NCBI GenBank assembly: GCA_003075315.1
Contig: QDFQ01000001.1
Span: forward strand, 785,355 to 849,354
Direction of reading: 5' to 3'
Length of the DNA: 64,000 nucleotides
Origin: Arthrobacter sp. TPD3018
Lineage (GTDB): Bacteria; Pseudomonadota; Alphaproteobacteria; Sphingomonadales; Sphingomonadaceae
Shown: in pieces, positions 53,069 to 63,004 of the stretch
How the letters are laid out: every line of letters starts with the position of its first letter
Numbering within the stretch: position 1 is the stretch's first letter
Notes under the pieces: model-generated
What the model saw: only the letters and a program-made list of their open reading frames with translations
Databases searched by the model: none
What the model was told of the DNA's origin: nothing
Position numbers and translations under genes: made by a program

Positions 53069-55504
53069 ATGGCCACGCACCGGCCTGCATCGCGGCCGGG
53101 CCGCATGATGCTCGCTGCCCTTGCCCTGACACTGGCGACGCCCGTCGCGGCGGCGCAGACCGGCGACCGGTTCGATGCGCTGATCGCAGACGCCCGTGCG
53201 GCGATGCTCACCGATCCGCATCGGACGGTTGATCGTGCGCGTGAGGCCGAACGGATGGCCGCCGGTGCCCAAACCGCATCGCAACGTGCGATGATGCAGG
53301 CGACGGCGCAATGGTTGCGGGGCGAAGCGCTGCTGCGGCTCAACGATGTCGATGGCGCCCGCCCACTGATCGAGCATGCGGTACGCGTGTCGGCGCGACT
53401 GGCGCCTAATGCGATGCTCCACGGCGACGCCTTGCTGGCGCGAGGCTGGATCAACACCGCGCAGGCCGATGTCGCGGATGCGCTGAGCGACTATCAGAAC
53501 GCCTATGCGATCTTCCGCCGCCAGGGCGAGGTGCGCAGCCAGTCCAAGGCGCTGCAGTCGATCGGCGCGCTGTACAGCGGCGCGAACGACCATGCGAGCG
53601 CGCTACGCTATTTCGACCAGGCACTAGCGACCTACCGCGGTGATCCGATGCTGGCGCTGTCGCTGTACAACAACCGCGGCGGCGCGCTGAAAAAGTTGAA
53701 ACGGCTGCGCGAGGCGGAGGCGCAGTTCGACAAGGCACTGGCGCTGACCGCGCAGATGCGAAGCCCGCTGCTGCGGTCGCTGGTGCTCGGCAATATCGCC
53801 GAAACGCGGCTGGCGATGGGCAATGTCGCGGGCGCGCAGCGCGCGATCGACGAAGGTTTGCGTCTGTCGGGTCGCGACGGTGCCGGTCAGCCCTATCGCA
53901 CGGTCTTGATCGGGCTGGCCGCGCAGGCGGCGTATCAGCGCCACGATCTCGCGACGGCGGCGCGGCTGATCGGCGAGCGTTTCGCCGGCCAGGATTTCGC
54001 CAAATCGACGCTGATCGATCGCGAAGCGCACCAGACCGCGTATACGATCTACCGCGCAAGCGGTGCGCCCGACCTCGCGCTACAACATTTGGTGGCGCTG
54101 AAGCGGCTGGACGACGAGGCGACCATGCTCGCCCGGTCGACCAATGCGGCGCTGATGGCGGCGCGCTTCGATTTCGCGAATCAGGAACTGCGGATCGCGA
54201 ACCTGCAGCGCGACGAGGCGCGGCGGAACGTCGCCTTCGAAAAGGCGCGGGTACGCACGCAGCAGACCGTATTCGTCGGCTTCGCCGTCGGCGTCCTGGC
54301 GGTGCTACTGATGCTCGGCATCGGCATCGTGACGCTGCGACGCAGCCGCGATCGGGTACGTGCCGTCAACGCCGATCTGAAAAAGGCACTGGCCGCCAAG
54401 TCCGAATTTCTCGCGACCACCAGCCACGAAATCCGCACGCCGCTGAACGGCATCCTGGGCATGACGCAGGTGATGCTGGCGGACGGCAGCGTCGCGGGTG
54501 ATTTGCGCGATCGGCTGGCCGTCGTCCACGGGGCCGGCGTGACGATGCGCGCATTGGTCGACGACATCCTTGATGCCGCAAAGATCGAAAGTGGTCGCCT
54601 GACGATCGAAGATGCGCCGTTCGATCTCGCTGCGATGCTGCGGGACTGCCTGCGCCTGTGGCAGGATCAGGCGGCGGCCAAGGGTCTCGTCTTCCACGCC
54701 GACCTGTCGCGCTGCCCCGATTGGATCGTGGGCGATGCGTTGCGTGTGCGGCAGATCGTGTTCAACCTGATGTCCAACGCATTAAAGTTCACCGCGAGCG
54801 GCAGCGTAACACTGACCGTCGAGGCGATCGCGGCGGCGGGCGAAAGCGAGCGCATCCGCATCGGGGTCGCCGACACGGGCACGGGCATCGCCATCGAACA
54901 GCAGCAGGCGATCTTCGAATCGTTCACCCAGGCGGACACCAGTACCACGCGTCGCTTTGGCGGGACCGGGCTGGGCCTGTCGATCTGCCGTAATCTCGCG
55001 CGGGCGATGGGCGGCGAGGTGACGGTAGCGAGCGTGCCGGGTCAGGGCGCCTGTTTCACGGTCGAACTGCCGCTCCGTCATGCCGACCGACCGGAGCAAC
55101 CCAAGAACCAGGCCGAGGCGGGTGTCCTGGTCGTCGATCCGCATCCCATCACGCGTGCGATGCTGAAGACGGTGATCGCGACGCGGGCGCAGGACGTCGT
55201 ACCGCTCGCGACGCTGGACGAGGCGTTTGATCGGCTGGCCGCCGACCCGGTCGACCGGATCGTCGTCGACGTTGGGGCGCTGCGCCCGTGCGATGACCCA
55301 CACGCCGAGGTGCGGCGCCTGGTCGCAGCGGCGGGCCGCGAAGCGACAGTGCTTCTGCTATGGCCGGCGGATGCCGCCGAGGCGCATGCGGCCTTCGATG
55401 CCGAAATCGAAGTCCTGCACCTTCTCAAACCGATAGCGGCGAGCGATTTGCTCGCCGTCCTATTCGCCAGCCGCGACGCAACGCTTGTGTCGCAGGCGGC
55501 ATGA
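53069..55504 (+). CDS. Membrane histidine kinase with TPR sensor and receiver-like C-terminus
   Basis: The 811-residue protein has a signal sequence ([18 protein letters not shown]). A TPR-like helical periplasmic region follows (about 40-340, with repeats such as [28 protein letters not shown]), then a membrane helix ([20 protein letters not shown]). The HisKA domain has [16 protein letters not shown] and the ATPase domain has [32 protein letters not shown]. The last ~120 residues look like a diverged receiver: [18 protein letters not shown] (candidate phospho-Asp) and LLKPI. It shares a transcript with the EAL gene. Confidence 0.9.
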   Translation: MATHRPASRPGRMMLAALALTLATPVAAAQTGDRFDALIADARAAMLTDPHRTVDRAREAERMAAGAQTASQRAMMQATAQWLRGEALLRLNDVDGARPLIEHAVRVSARLAPNAMLHGDALLARGWINTAQADVADALSDYQNAYAIFRRQGEVRSQSKALQSIGALYSGANDHASALRYFDQALATYRGDPMLALSLYNNRGGALKKLKRLREAEAQFDKALALTAQMRSPLLRSLVLGNIAETRLAMGNVAGAQRAIDEGLRLSGRDGAGQPYRTVLIGLAAQAAYQRHDLATAARLIGERFAGQDFAKSTLIDREAHQTAYTIYRASGAPDLALQHLVALKRLDDEATMLARSTNAALMAARFDFANQELRIANLQRDEARRNVAFEKARVRTQQTVFVGFAVGVLAVLLMLGIGIVTLRRSRDRVRAVNADLKKALAAKSEFLATTSHEIRTPLNGILGMTQVMLADGSVAGDLRDRLAVVHGAGVTMRALVDDILDAAKIESGRLTIEDAPFDLAAMLRDCLRLWQDQAAAKGLVFHADLSRCPDWIVGDALRVRQIVFNLMSNALKFTASGSVTLTVEAIAAAGESERIRIGVADTGTGIAIEQQQAIFESFTQADTSTTRRFGGTGLGLSICRNLARAMGGEVTVASVPGQGACFTVELPLRHADRPEQPKNQAEAGVLVVDPHPITRAMLKTVIATRAQDVVPLATLDEAFDRLAADPVDRIVVDVGALRPCDDPHAEVRRLVAAAGREATVLLLWPADAAEAHAAFDAEIEVLHLLKPIAASDLLAVLFASRDATLVSQAA

Positions 55505-55562
55505 GGCGTAGACGCGCAGCCATGTTGACCCATTGCCCTCGCGGACGCCGGATCATGGTGCG

Positions 55563-55952
55563 ATGAACGTCTTGTTCATCGAGGACGACCGAATGAATCG
55601 CCGCGTCGTCCGCGACATGCTGGACGTCGCCGGCGTCGGGATGGTCGAGGCGGAAAACGCCGAGGCGGGCCTGGCGGCGATCGAGGCCGAGACGTTCGAT
55701 ATGCTGCTCATCGATCTGCGCATGCCGGGGATGGATGGCATCACCGCGATCGGGCACATTCGCGCGCGCGCCGATGATAAGGCCAATGTGCCGATCATCG
55801 TCATCACCGCGGACACGGCGCTGGACCTGCGCGAACGCTGCTTGGCGGCGGGCGCGAACGAGGTCCTGTTCAAGCCGGTGGCGATGGATTCGCTGTTCGA
55901 GGCGATGGGGCGGATCCTGGCGCAGGACCCGGGCGGCGCGACGATCGCCTAA
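55563..55952 (+). CDS. Single-domain response regulator (receiver only)
   Basis: The ~129-residue CheY-like protein has the acidic pair in LFIEDDRMN, the phospho-acceptor Asp in MLLIDLRMPGMDG, the Thr in IVITADTA and the Lys in VLFKPVAM. It has no output domain. Next to a hybrid-like kinase and an EAL protein, it could act as a phosphorelay shuttle or protein-interaction switch (inference). The start at 55563 has a poor ribosome-binding site. It ends four bases inside a small convergent gene. Confidence 0.88.
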   Translation: MNVLFIEDDRMNRRVVRDMLDVAGVGMVEAENAEAGLAAIEAETFDMLLIDLRMPGMDGITAIGHIRARADDKANVPIIVITADTALDLRERCLAAGANEVLFKPVAMDSLFEAMGRILAQDPGGATIA

Positions 55953-56161
55953 GCCGTTTCGTCGTCGTCGGACGTTGGCGCACGCGTAGGCAGGATCGGG
56001 CTTTCCTTCGCTACGGTTGGGTCGGGCGTGCCGACGAGGGCAATCGTGTCGTCCTGCTCCTTCACCGCGAAGCCGACGTCTTCCAACCCGAGTTTCAGGT
56101 GGATGCGGGTAAGATGATCCGCCTCGACAAGGGCGAACAACGTCTCTGGTGTTGCGCTCAT
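55949..56161 (-). CDS. Small hypothetical protein (70 residues)
   Basis: The frame encodes MSATPETLFALVEADHLTRI followed by HLKLGLEDVGFAVKEQDDTIALVG and an acidic tail TSDDDETA. The composition is protein-like, with a plausible helix and strand, but no family is recognised. It overlaps the end of the response regulator gene on the other strand by four bases. The ribosome-binding site is weak (GGACGCGG). Confidence 0.5.
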   Translation of the reverse strand: MSATPETLFALVEADHLTRIHLKLGLEDVGFAVKEQDDTIALVGTPDPTVAKESPILPTRAPTSDDDETA

Positions 56162-56342
56162 CCGCGTCCAACTGGTCAGGAATGGAGCCGTTCCGATATT
56201 AACCACCAATATGAATGATTTGCGACAGACCGTTGGCTGACGTCCGCGAAGGATGGCACCACCCGCGATCAGCGCCCGCGCTGTTGCCCGTCCGATGATC
56301 CCATGCGAGGCTTGGCGCGTCGCGATGTGACGGGAGCGCCCT

Positions 56343-57731
56343 ATGAATTTGATTCCCCTTCGTTTTGCCATGACTCTGGCGATCGCCGGCGCGAGCACCG
56401 CGGCACTTGCGCAAGTCGTCCCGCAGGCGCGCACTGCCAGCGGGCCGGTGCGCGGCACGACCGAGGCGGGGGTGGATGCGTTCAAGGGCATCCCCTTCGC
56501 CGCGCCGCCGGTGGGGACGCTGCGCTGGCAGCCGCCGCAGCCGGCCAAAGCCTGGACGGCGCAGCGCGATGCCACGCGCTACGCCGCGGATTGCATGCAG
56601 CTGCCGTTCCCCAGCGATGCCGCGCCGCTCGGCACGGCGCCGGCGGAAGACTGTCTTTACGCCAATATATGGCGGCCAGCGGGTGTGAAAGCGGGGGCGA
56701 AGCTGCCCGTTCTGGTGTGGATCTATGGCGGTGGGTTCGTCAACGGCGGGTCGTCCCCGCCGACGTACAGCGGTGCGGCGCTAGCGCGACAGGGCATCGT
56801 GATGGTGAGCTTCAATTATCGGCTGGGGCGTTTCGGCACGTTCGCGCATCCCTCGCTCGCCACCACGCCGCGTGACGTGGATTTTGGGCTGCTCGATCAG
56901 ATTGCCGCGCTGCGCTGGGTGAAGCGTAACGTCGCTGCGTTCGGGGGCGATCCCGATGCGGTGACGATCATTGGCGAAAGCGCGGGCGGCATGTCGGTCC
57001 ACGCCATGCTGACCTCGCCCGCCGCGCAGGGGCTGTTCCGCGCCGCGGTGATCCAGTCGGGCGGCGACGGATCGTACAAGGGCGCCAGCGTGGCGACCGC
57101 AGAGGCAGCGGCGACCGCCTTCGCGCGCGCCAAGGGCATCGACGGTACAGGCCCCGCCGCATCGGCGGCACTACAGGCTTTGTCCGGTGAGCAGGTGGTC
57201 GACGGCCTCAACCTCGCCACGCTGGGACAGCAGCAGGGGGAGGGGCGCACGTACAGCGGTCCGGTGCCCGACGGCCGCACCTTCGTCGACAGCCGCGACG
57301 CCTATCGCGCCGGCCGGTTCGCGCATGTGCCGGTGATGGTGGGGGCGACCAGCAACGATATCGGCGGACCGGGCGGCGTCATGCTTGGGGGCGCACGCGA
57401 CGTCGCCGGGCTGCTCGCGAAGCATGGCGTGCCGGTGTATTATTATCGCTTCGATTATGTCGCGACCTCGGCGGCGACGCCGGATGGCGCGGGGGCGGGG
57501 CATGCCACGGACATCCCGTTCTTCTTCGACACGGCCGACATCAGATATGGCGCGGCGACCACGAAGACCGATCGCGCCGCAGCGACCGTGGCGAGCCGCT
57601 ATCTTGTGAATTTCGTCAAGACGGGCGATCCCAATGGCGCCGGCGCCGTACAATGGCGGCCGTTTGGGGCATCCGACCCCGCGATGCTGACGATGACGCG
57701 GGGCGGCGGGGCGGAGCTGACGCGCGAGTGA
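56343..57731 (+). CDS. Type-B carboxylesterase/lipase, exported
   Basis: The 462-residue enzyme has a signal peptide (MTLAIAGASTAALA). The carboxylesterase type-B landmarks follow: GIPFAAPPVGTLRW, EDCLYANIWRP, VLVWIYGGGFVNGG (oxyanion hole), and the nucleophile elbow TIIGESAGGMSVH. A likely catalytic His lies in GAGHATDIPFFF. It would hydrolyse esters in the periplasm or outside. It is slightly shorter than usual (about 500). It is a stand-alone gene, with a decayed palindromic repeat downstream. Confidence 0.9.
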   Translation: MNLIPLRFAMTLAIAGASTAALAQVVPQARTASGPVRGTTEAGVDAFKGIPFAAPPVGTLRWQPPQPAKAWTAQRDATRYAADCMQLPFPSDAAPLGTAPAEDCLYANIWRPAGVKAGAKLPVLVWIYGGGFVNGGSSPPTYSGAALARQGIVMVSFNYRLGRFGTFAHPSLATTPRDVDFGLLDQIAALRWVKRNVAAFGGDPDAVTIIGESAGGMSVHAMLTSPAAQGLFRAAVIQSGGDGSYKGASVATAEAAATAFARAKGIDGTGPAASAALQALSGEQVVDGLNLATLGQQQGEGRTYSGPVPDGRTFVDSRDAYRAGRFAHVPVMVGATSNDIGGPGGVMLGGARDVAGLLAKHGVPVYYYRFDYVATSAATPDGAGAGHATDIPFFFDTADIRYGAATTKTDRAAATVASRYLVNFVKTGDPNGAGAVQWRPFGASDPAMLTMTRGGGAELTRE

Positions 57732-57784
57732 TCTGGAGAGCGCCTGGTCTCGTCGCGACGGGCGCGCGGTGCTGGTCGTTGTTG

Positions 57785-57858
57785 CGTTATCGCGAGCGTA
57801 GCGAAGCAATCCAACGCGCCGCGCGCCGACCAGAGATTGCTTCGCCACCCTGCAATGA
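57785..57858. repeat. Diverged GTCATTGCGAG-type repeat
   Basis: GTTATCGCGAGCGTAGCGAAG followed by CAATCC, and the opposite arm ATTGCTTCGCC..CTGCAATGAC, match the perfect repeat at 28827-28901 with several changes. It lies between the carboxylesterase gene and the DUF3072 gene, again at a convergent gene junction. Confidence 0.65.
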
Positions 57859-57933
57859 CGGGCCGCTTAAAGTTGCTGGCCCTGCTGGGGCGCCGAACCT
57901 GCCCCGCATCAAACGAAGGTAAGCTCCGCCGCC

Positions 57934-58152
57934 TTACTTCCCGCGCCCGGTCGCCTCTTGCAGCGCATCGATGCGCTTCGACGCTTCCGCCTTGGTCAGC
58001 GTGTCGTCGAACGTTTCGCCGGCTTCCTCGCTTAGCGTCTTGAGGTAGCTCGCCTGCGCGCCGGTCATCGCCTCGTCGCCGGTCGTCCAGTCGTCGGGAT
58101 CTTTTTCGGCGTTGCCGGTCGGATGATCCTTGGGATTTTCGGTCATGGACAT
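57934..58152 (-). CDS. DUF3072 family small protein
   Basis: The 72-residue protein reads MSMTENPKDHPTGNAEKDPD, then DEAMTGAQASYLKTLSEEAG and LTKAEASKRIDALQEATGR. This is the DUF3072 pattern: an acidic start and a short helical module. The function is unknown. It follows ald on the minus strand by 38 bases and may be co-transcribed with it. Confidence 0.85.
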   Translation of the reverse strand: MSMTENPKDHPTGNAEKDPDDWTTGDEAMTGAQASYLKTLSEEAGETFDDTLTKAEASKRIDALQEATGRGK

Positions 58153-58190
58153 GGGGTCTTCCTTTCAGAAGACCCCAACATTCCTGTTCC

Positions 58191-59297
58191 TTATCCGTTC
58201 CAGCCGGTGAACGGCATGTTCAGCGCCTCGGCCACCGCATGGTGCGTGATCTTGCCGTGATAGACGTTGAGGCCGTTGGCGAGGTGTGCGTCCGCCTTCA
58301 TCGCAGTTTCTGCGCCCATGTTGGCAAGCTTGATCGCGAACGGCAGCGTCGCGTTGTTGAGCGCGAAGGTGCTGGTGCGCGCGACCGCGCCCGGCATGTT
58401 GGCGACGCAATAATGGATCACGCCGTCGACTTCGAACACCGGGTCTTCGTGGGTGGTGGCATGGCTGGTTTCGAAGCAGCCGCCCTGGTCGATGGCGATA
58501 TCGACCATCACCGCGCCGCGCTTCATCGTCTTGATCATGTCGCGCGTCACCAGCTTCGGCGCCGCGGCGCCCGGCACCAGCACCGCGCCGATGACGAGAT
58601 GGGCGTTCTTCACCGCCGACGCGATCGCCGCCTTCGATGCGTAAGCCGTCTTGATCTGCGAGCTGAAGAACATGTCCAGCTCGGCGAGGCGATCGTTCGA
58701 AATATCATAGATCGTCACGTCGGCGCGCATGCCGACCGCCATCTGCGCGGCGTTGACGCCCGAGACGCCGCCGCCCAGGATCGCGACCTTCGCCGGCGCC
58801 ACGCCCGGCACGCCGCCGAGCAATACGCCACGGCCGCCCTGTTCCTTCTCGAGGTAATGCGCGCCGACCTGCACCGACATGCGGCCCGCAACCTCGCTCA
58901 TCGGCTTCAGCAGCGGCAGACCGCCGCGTGCCGCCGTCACCGTCTCATAGGCGATGCAGGTCGCGCCCGACTTCACCAGCCCCTCGGCCTGCGCCTTGTC
59001 GGCGGCGAGGTGGAGGTAGGTGAACAGCAGGTGGCGCGGTTCGAGCAGCGCGATTTCACTCGCCTGCGGTTCCTTCACCTTCACGATCATGTCGGCGGCG
59101 GCAAACACCGCGGCGGGATCGGCCAGGATCGTGGCGCCCGCGTCGATATAGTCCTGATCCTCGAAATCGATGCCGGAGCCGGCTTTGGTTTCGACGACGA
59201 CCTCATGGCCGGCGGCTACCAGTTCGGCGACCGACGGCGGGGTCAGGCCTACGCGATATTCGTGGTTCTTGATTTCCTTGGGAACACCGATGCGCAT
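58191..59297 (-). CDS. ald: Alanine dehydrogenase
   Basis: The 368-residue enzyme starts [20 protein letters not shown], typical of alanine dehydrogenases. The NAD site is [19 protein letters not shown], and the substrate region includes [13 protein letters not shown] and [15 protein letters not shown]. It converts L-alanine to pyruvate and ammonia with NAD. The start at 59297 has GAGGAG in front. An Lrp-family regulator gene is divergent from it by 123 bp, the usual arrangement for alanine-inducible ald. Confidence 0.97.
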   Translation of the reverse strand: MRIGVPKEIKNHEYRVGLTPPSVAELVAAGHEVVVETKAGSGIDFEDQDYIDAGATILADPAAVFAAADMIVKVKEPQASEIALLEPRHLLFTYLHLAADKAQAEGLVKSGATCIAYETVTAARGGLPLLKPMSEVAGRMSVQVGAHYLEKEQGGRGVLLGGVPGVAPAKVAILGGGVSGVNAAQMAVGMRADVTIYDISNDRLAELDMFFSSQIKTAYASKAAIASAVKNAHLVIGAVLVPGAAAPKLVTRDMIKTMKRGAVMVDIAIDQGGCFETSHATTHEDPVFEVDGVIHYCVANMPGAVARTSTFALNNATLPFAIKLANMGAETAMKADAHLANGLNVYHGKITHHAVAEALNMPFTGWNG

Positions 59298-59420
59298 GGG
59301 AATCTCCTCTTCCGACAGCGCTCTTACTACGCGCAGGGCGGGAGAGGCTTGCAATGTCGTTGCCCCGGGACAGTCACGGCGGGATTTCATTGCGTGAATA
59401 GGTATCGTAGAACGAGGATC

Positions 59421-59864
59421 ATGCTCGACGCCCTCGACCAAAAGATCCTAGGCCAATTGCTCGTCAGTTCGGACCTCACCAGCGCCGAACTGGGGGAGAA
59501 GGTCGGCCTGTCGCCCAGCGCCGCGCATCGCCGCGTCGGATCGCTCAAGGACCGCGGGCTGATCGCCGGCTTTCGCGCCGTGCTGAGCAAGGCCGCGCGA
59601 GGCAATCCCAGCGTCGTGATGGTCAACGTCACGTTGCGCGACCAGCGCGAGGAGACGATGGCGGCGTTCGAGCGCCAGATCGTCGATGTCCCCGAAATCC
59701 GCGACTGTTTCCTGATGAGCGGCGAGGCCGATTATATGCTGCACGTCGAGGTGCGGCGCGACGATACGTTCGAACGCATCCACCGCGAAACGCTGTCACG
59801 GCTGCCCGGCGTCACCCGGCTGGCGTCGCACTTCGTGATCCGAGAGGTCTTCCGCAGGCCGTAA
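59421..59864 (+). CDS. Lrp/AsnC-family regulator, probable ald activator
   Basis: The 147-residue protein has the N-terminal helix-turn-helix MLDALDQKILGQLLVSSDLT then SAELGEKVGLSPSAAHRRVGSL. The RAM ligand domain follows (VVMVNVTL, VPEIRDCFLMSGEADYMLHVEV). Divergence from ald points to a role as the alanine-responsive activator of ald (AldR-like; inference from context). The start at 59421 has AACGAGG upstream. Confidence 0.92.
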   Translation: MLDALDQKILGQLLVSSDLTSAELGEKVGLSPSAAHRRVGSLKDRGLIAGFRAVLSKAARGNPSVVMVNVTLRDQREETMAAFERQIVDVPEIRDCFLMSGEADYMLHVEVRRDDTFERIHRETLSRLPGVTRLASHFVIREVFRRP

Positions 59865-60063
59865 CTCCCGTTTGCTTCCAATGCGGTACGCCAGCGGTGA
59901 GTTTGGCGACACCAATGGTCGCATCACCCGCCGTCCTTTGCTCGGAGCGGCTCGTGGCCTTCCGCCGCCGTTGCTCCCGCCGTTCAGGCCATGCTAAGGC
60001 GACGCCGATGCAACAGCTTGCGAACAACGCCGGTCGCGTACCGACGGACCGATCGAGCCGCTC

Positions 60064-61986
60064 GTGAGCAGCCCCGTACCGGCAGCCCCTCCCGACGCCC
60101 GCGCCGAGGACGAAACCCCCGTTCACCACAGCGATGGCCTGCTGAAGCTGGCGGTCGGTGCGATCGGCATCGTCTTTGGCGATATCGGCACCAGCCCGCT
60201 GTACGCTTTCCGCGAAACCTTCGCAGGGCATCACAAGCTGGCGCTCGATCCGCTGCACATCATGGGCGTGCTGAGCCTGATGTTCTGGTCGATGATGATC
60301 GTGGTGACGATCAAGTACGTCGCCATCATCATGCGCGCCGACAATAACGGGGAAGGGGGCAGCCTGGCGCTGCTCGCCCTCGTGTCCGGCCGGACGAAGA
60401 GCAAGCGATGGTCGACCGGCATCGTGCTGCTCGGCGTCTTCGCCACCTCGCTGTTCTACGGCGATTCGATGATCACGCCTGCGGTGACTGTGCTCGGCGC
60501 GGTGGAGGGGTTGGCGATCGCGGCGCCGGCCTTTTCGGGGCTTGTGCTACCAATCGTACTGGCGATCCTGATCGCGCTGTTCTGGGTACAGCGCAGCGGC
60601 ACGGCGCGTATCGGTCTGATCTTCGGGCCGATCATGCTCGTCTATTTCGGCGTGATCGCGGTGCTGGGGCTGCTCAGCGTCGTGCAGACTCCGCACGTTC
60701 TGTGGGCGTTTTCGCCGCACCACGCGATCCACTTCTTCCTCGCCGATCCGGTCCGCGCCTTCCTGGCGCTCGGCTCGGTCGTGCTCGCGGTGACGGGGGC
60801 GGAGGCACTGTACGCCGATATGGGGCATTTCGGGCGCAAGCCGATCGGCCTGTCGTGGCTGGTGTTCGTGCTGCCCGCGCTGATGTGCAACTATCTGGGG
60901 CAGGGCGCGCTGCTGTTCCGCGAGGGCGAGGCCGCGCTGCGTAGTCCGTTCTACATGCTCGCGCCCGATAGCCTGCAGCTGCCGCTGGTGCTGCTGGCGA
61001 CGATGGCGGCGATCATCGCCAGCCAGGCGGTGATTTCGGGCGCCTTCTCCGTCACGCAACAGGCGATCCAGCTGGGCTTCATGCCGCGGCTGCGCATCGA
61101 ACATACCAGCGCGGCGACGGTGGGGCAGATCTACATCCCGCTCATCAACTGGCTGTTGATGACGATGGTGATCCTGCTCGTGCTGTTCTTCCGCACCTCG
61201 TCCAACCTCACCTCGGCCTATGGGATCGCGGTGACGGGGGCGATGTTCATCGATACGTGCCTGCTCGGCGTGGCGTTGACCCGGTTGTGGAACTGGCCGC
61301 TCTATGCCGCGGCGCCGCTGCTCGGCCTGTTCTTCCTGGTCGATGGCGCCTATTTCGCCGCGAACCTGACCAAGGTGCCCGATGGCGGCTGGTTCCCGCT
61401 GATGATCGGCCTGATCGTCTTCACCTTCCTGACGACCTGGTCGAAGGGGCGGACGCTGATGATGGAGCGGCTGCGCGAGGCGGCGATGCCGACCAAGGTG
61501 TTCATCACCTCCGCGATCAATTCGGCAAGCCGCGTGTCGGGGACGGCGGTGTTCATGACGTCCAGCGCCGATGGCGTGCCGCATGCGCTGCTCCACAATC
61601 TGAAGCACAACAAGGTGCTGCACGAGCGGATCATCCTGCTGACGGTCAAGATCGTCCAGCAGCCCTATTGGCCGGAAACCGACCGCGCCAAGCGCGAGGA
61701 GATGGGCGAGGGCTTCTACCGGCTCGTCCTGCGCTACGGCTTCATGGAGGAGGTGGACGTGCCGGCGGCGCTGAAGCGCGTCCATGGCTGCGGCACCGAT
61801 TTCAAGATGATGGACACCAGCTTCTTCCTGTCGCGCCAGACGCTGCTCGCGTCCGAACGGCCGGGCATGATGCTGTGGCGCGAAAAGCTGTTCGCCTGGA
61901 TGCTGCGCAACGCCGAAAGCGCGATGGAATTCTTCCGCCTGCCGACGAATCGCGTGGTCGAGCTGGGCAGCCAGGTGGAGATTTGA
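60064..61986 (+). CDS. kup: Low-affinity potassium transport protein Kup
   Basis: The 640-residue K+/H+ symporter has about twelve membrane segments. The family signature is [20 protein letters not shown], followed by [15 protein letters not shown] and [18 protein letters not shown]. The C-terminal soluble domain follows ([22 protein letters not shown]). It imports K+ at the inner membrane. The start is GTG with only a weak ribosome-binding site. The stop overlaps the TTG of the next gene. Confidence 0.95.
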   Translation: MSSPVPAAPPDARAEDETPVHHSDGLLKLAVGAIGIVFGDIGTSPLYAFRETFAGHHKLALDPLHIMGVLSLMFWSMMIVVTIKYVAIIMRADNNGEGGSLALLALVSGRTKSKRWSTGIVLLGVFATSLFYGDSMITPAVTVLGAVEGLAIAAPAFSGLVLPIVLAILIALFWVQRSGTARIGLIFGPIMLVYFGVIAVLGLLSVVQTPHVLWAFSPHHAIHFFLADPVRAFLALGSVVLAVTGAEALYADMGHFGRKPIGLSWLVFVLPALMCNYLGQGALLFREGEAALRSPFYMLAPDSLQLPLVLLATMAAIIASQAVISGAFSVTQQAIQLGFMPRLRIEHTSAATVGQIYIPLINWLLMTMVILLVLFFRTSSNLTSAYGIAVTGAMFIDTCLLGVALTRLWNWPLYAAAPLLGLFFLVDGAYFAANLTKVPDGGWFPLMIGLIVFTFLTTWSKGRTLMMERLREAAMPTKVFITSAINSASRVSGTAVFMTSSADGVPHALLHNLKHNKVLHERIILLTVKIVQQPYWPETDRAKREEMGEGFYRLVLRYGFMEEVDVPAALKRVHGCGTDFKMMDTSFFLSRQTLLASERPGMMLWREKLFAWMLRNAESAMEFFRLPTNRVVELGSQVEI

Positions 61987-62492
61987 GCGAGCCGGCCCCC
62001 ATCATCGTGACGGCCCTGTTCGGGCGGCGCGACCAGGGCTGGTTCGATGCGCAGCGGGCGGCGCACTTCCCGCCCGAACGCAACGTGCTGGCCGCGCATC
62101 TAACGCTATTCCACCACCTGCCGCCCTCGGCGGAGGACGAGATTAAGCATCGCCTGAACGGCCTCACCCGCGGCGTGCGGGCGCCGCAGGCACGAGTCGG
62201 CGGGCTGATGTCGCTGGGGCGCGGCGTCGCCTATCGGATCGAATCGCCCGTTCTGGTCGCGATCCGGCGCGATCTGGCCGACGCCTTCGGGGGCCTGCTG
62301 ACCCCGCAGGATGCCGGTGGCTGGCGCCCGCACGTTACCATCCAGAACAAGGTTCAGCCCAATATCGCCAAGCTGCTGCTGACCGCTTTGTCGCGCGATT
62401 TTGCACCCCGCGACGTCGAAATCGCGGGGCTGGCGGCATGGTGGTATCGTGGCGGTCCGTGGGAAGCAATTTCCCGTCACATGTTCGCTTGA
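61983..62492 (+). CDS. 2H phosphoesterase (2'-5' RNA ligase-like)
   Basis: The ~169-residue protein has the two HxT/Tx motifs of 2H phosphoesterases: HLTLFHHLP (about residue 42) and HVTIQNKVQ (about residue 119). Family members hydrolyse cyclic phosphates or 2'-5' linkages in RNA and nucleotides. The start is probably the TTG at 61983, which overlaps the kup stop (ATTTGA) and has GTGGAG just upstream, so translation is coupled to kup. Its last codons overlap the promoter of the downstream tRNA. Confidence 0.8.
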   Translation: MSEPAPIIVTALFGRRDQGWFDAQRAAHFPPERNVLAAHLTLFHHLPPSAEDEIKHRLNGLTRGVRAPQARVGGLMSLGRGVAYRIESPVLVAIRRDLADAFGGLLTPQDAGGWRPHVTIQNKVQPNIAKLLLTALSRDFAPRDVEIAGLAAWWYRGGPWEAISRHMFA

Positions 62493-62517
62493 CGGGGGCC
62501 GCATCCCGCTCCTATAG
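62489..62517 (+). promoter_or_regulatory. Promoter of tRNA-Met, overlapping the end of the 2H phosphoesterase gene
   Basis: TTGACG (62489-62494), a 17-base spacer and CTATAG (62512-62517) fit a housekeeping promoter with a start near 62524, about 13 bases before the tRNA. The -35 element contains the stop codon of the preceding gene. Confidence 0.6.
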
Positions 62518-62536
62518 GCGCCCCTCCACACGGCGG

Positions 62537-62613
62537 GGCGGAGTAGCTCAGCTGGTTAGAGCACGGGAATCATAATCCTGGGGTCGGGGGTTCAAGTCCC
62601 TCCTCCGCTACCA
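62537..62613 (+). tRNA. tRNA-Met (anticodon CAU, elongator type)
   Basis: The 77-base sequence GGCGGAGTAGCTCAGCTGGT... has acceptor stem GGCGGAG/CTCCGCT and ends ACCA. The anticodon arm CGGGA-ATCATAA-TCCTG carries CAU, and the T-arm GGGGG-TTCAAGT-CCCTC is normal. G1-U72 pairing is seen. The form matches elongator methionine tRNAs; a lysidine-modified tRNA-Ile(CAU) cannot be fully excluded by eye. Confidence 0.93.
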
Positions 62614-62710
62614 CATCGGTAGCGCCGCGCGTGTGAGGCGATCGACAGACGGAACGCTTTGTTCACCATTGCCGTGCGATAGCGGGCGCTGGTCGGTTCG
62701 GGTCGCGTCG

Positions 62711-63004
62711 ATGCCCTATCACTTTTCAAATGAACGTCGGACCGCCGATCGGCGGGTTGTCAAACAGCCCCATGCGGGGCCTGAGCGTCGTCTGGCGGAG
62801 CGCCGGGCCACCGAGGTGAAGCTGGTCCGCAAGCCGCAGCCGATGCACCGTGGCGTGCTGTGGGCGGCGGTTTTGATGGTTCTGGTCCTGTCCGACAGCG
62901 TGTGGCTCGACGGGGCGTATCGCCACATGGTGACGGGCGGCATCGCCGACTGGATCGCCAGCGTGCGCTATTGGTCCGACCACGTCTGGGACTGGCGCGC
63001 CTAG
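62711..63004 (+). CDS. Small single-helix membrane protein of unknown function
   Basis: The 97-residue protein has a very basic N-terminal half (NERRTADRRVVKQPHAGPERRLAERR). One membrane helix follows (GVLWAAVLMVLVLSDSVWL), then a short tail ending SDHVWDWRA. No family is recognised. Its stop overlaps the end of fdhD on the opposite strand by four bases. The ribosome-binding site is weak. Confidence 0.6.
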   Translation: MPYHFSNERRTADRRVVKQPHAGPERRLAERRATEVKLVRKPQPMHRGVLWAAVLMVLVLSDSVWLDGAYRHMVTGGIADWIASVRYWSDHVWDWRA

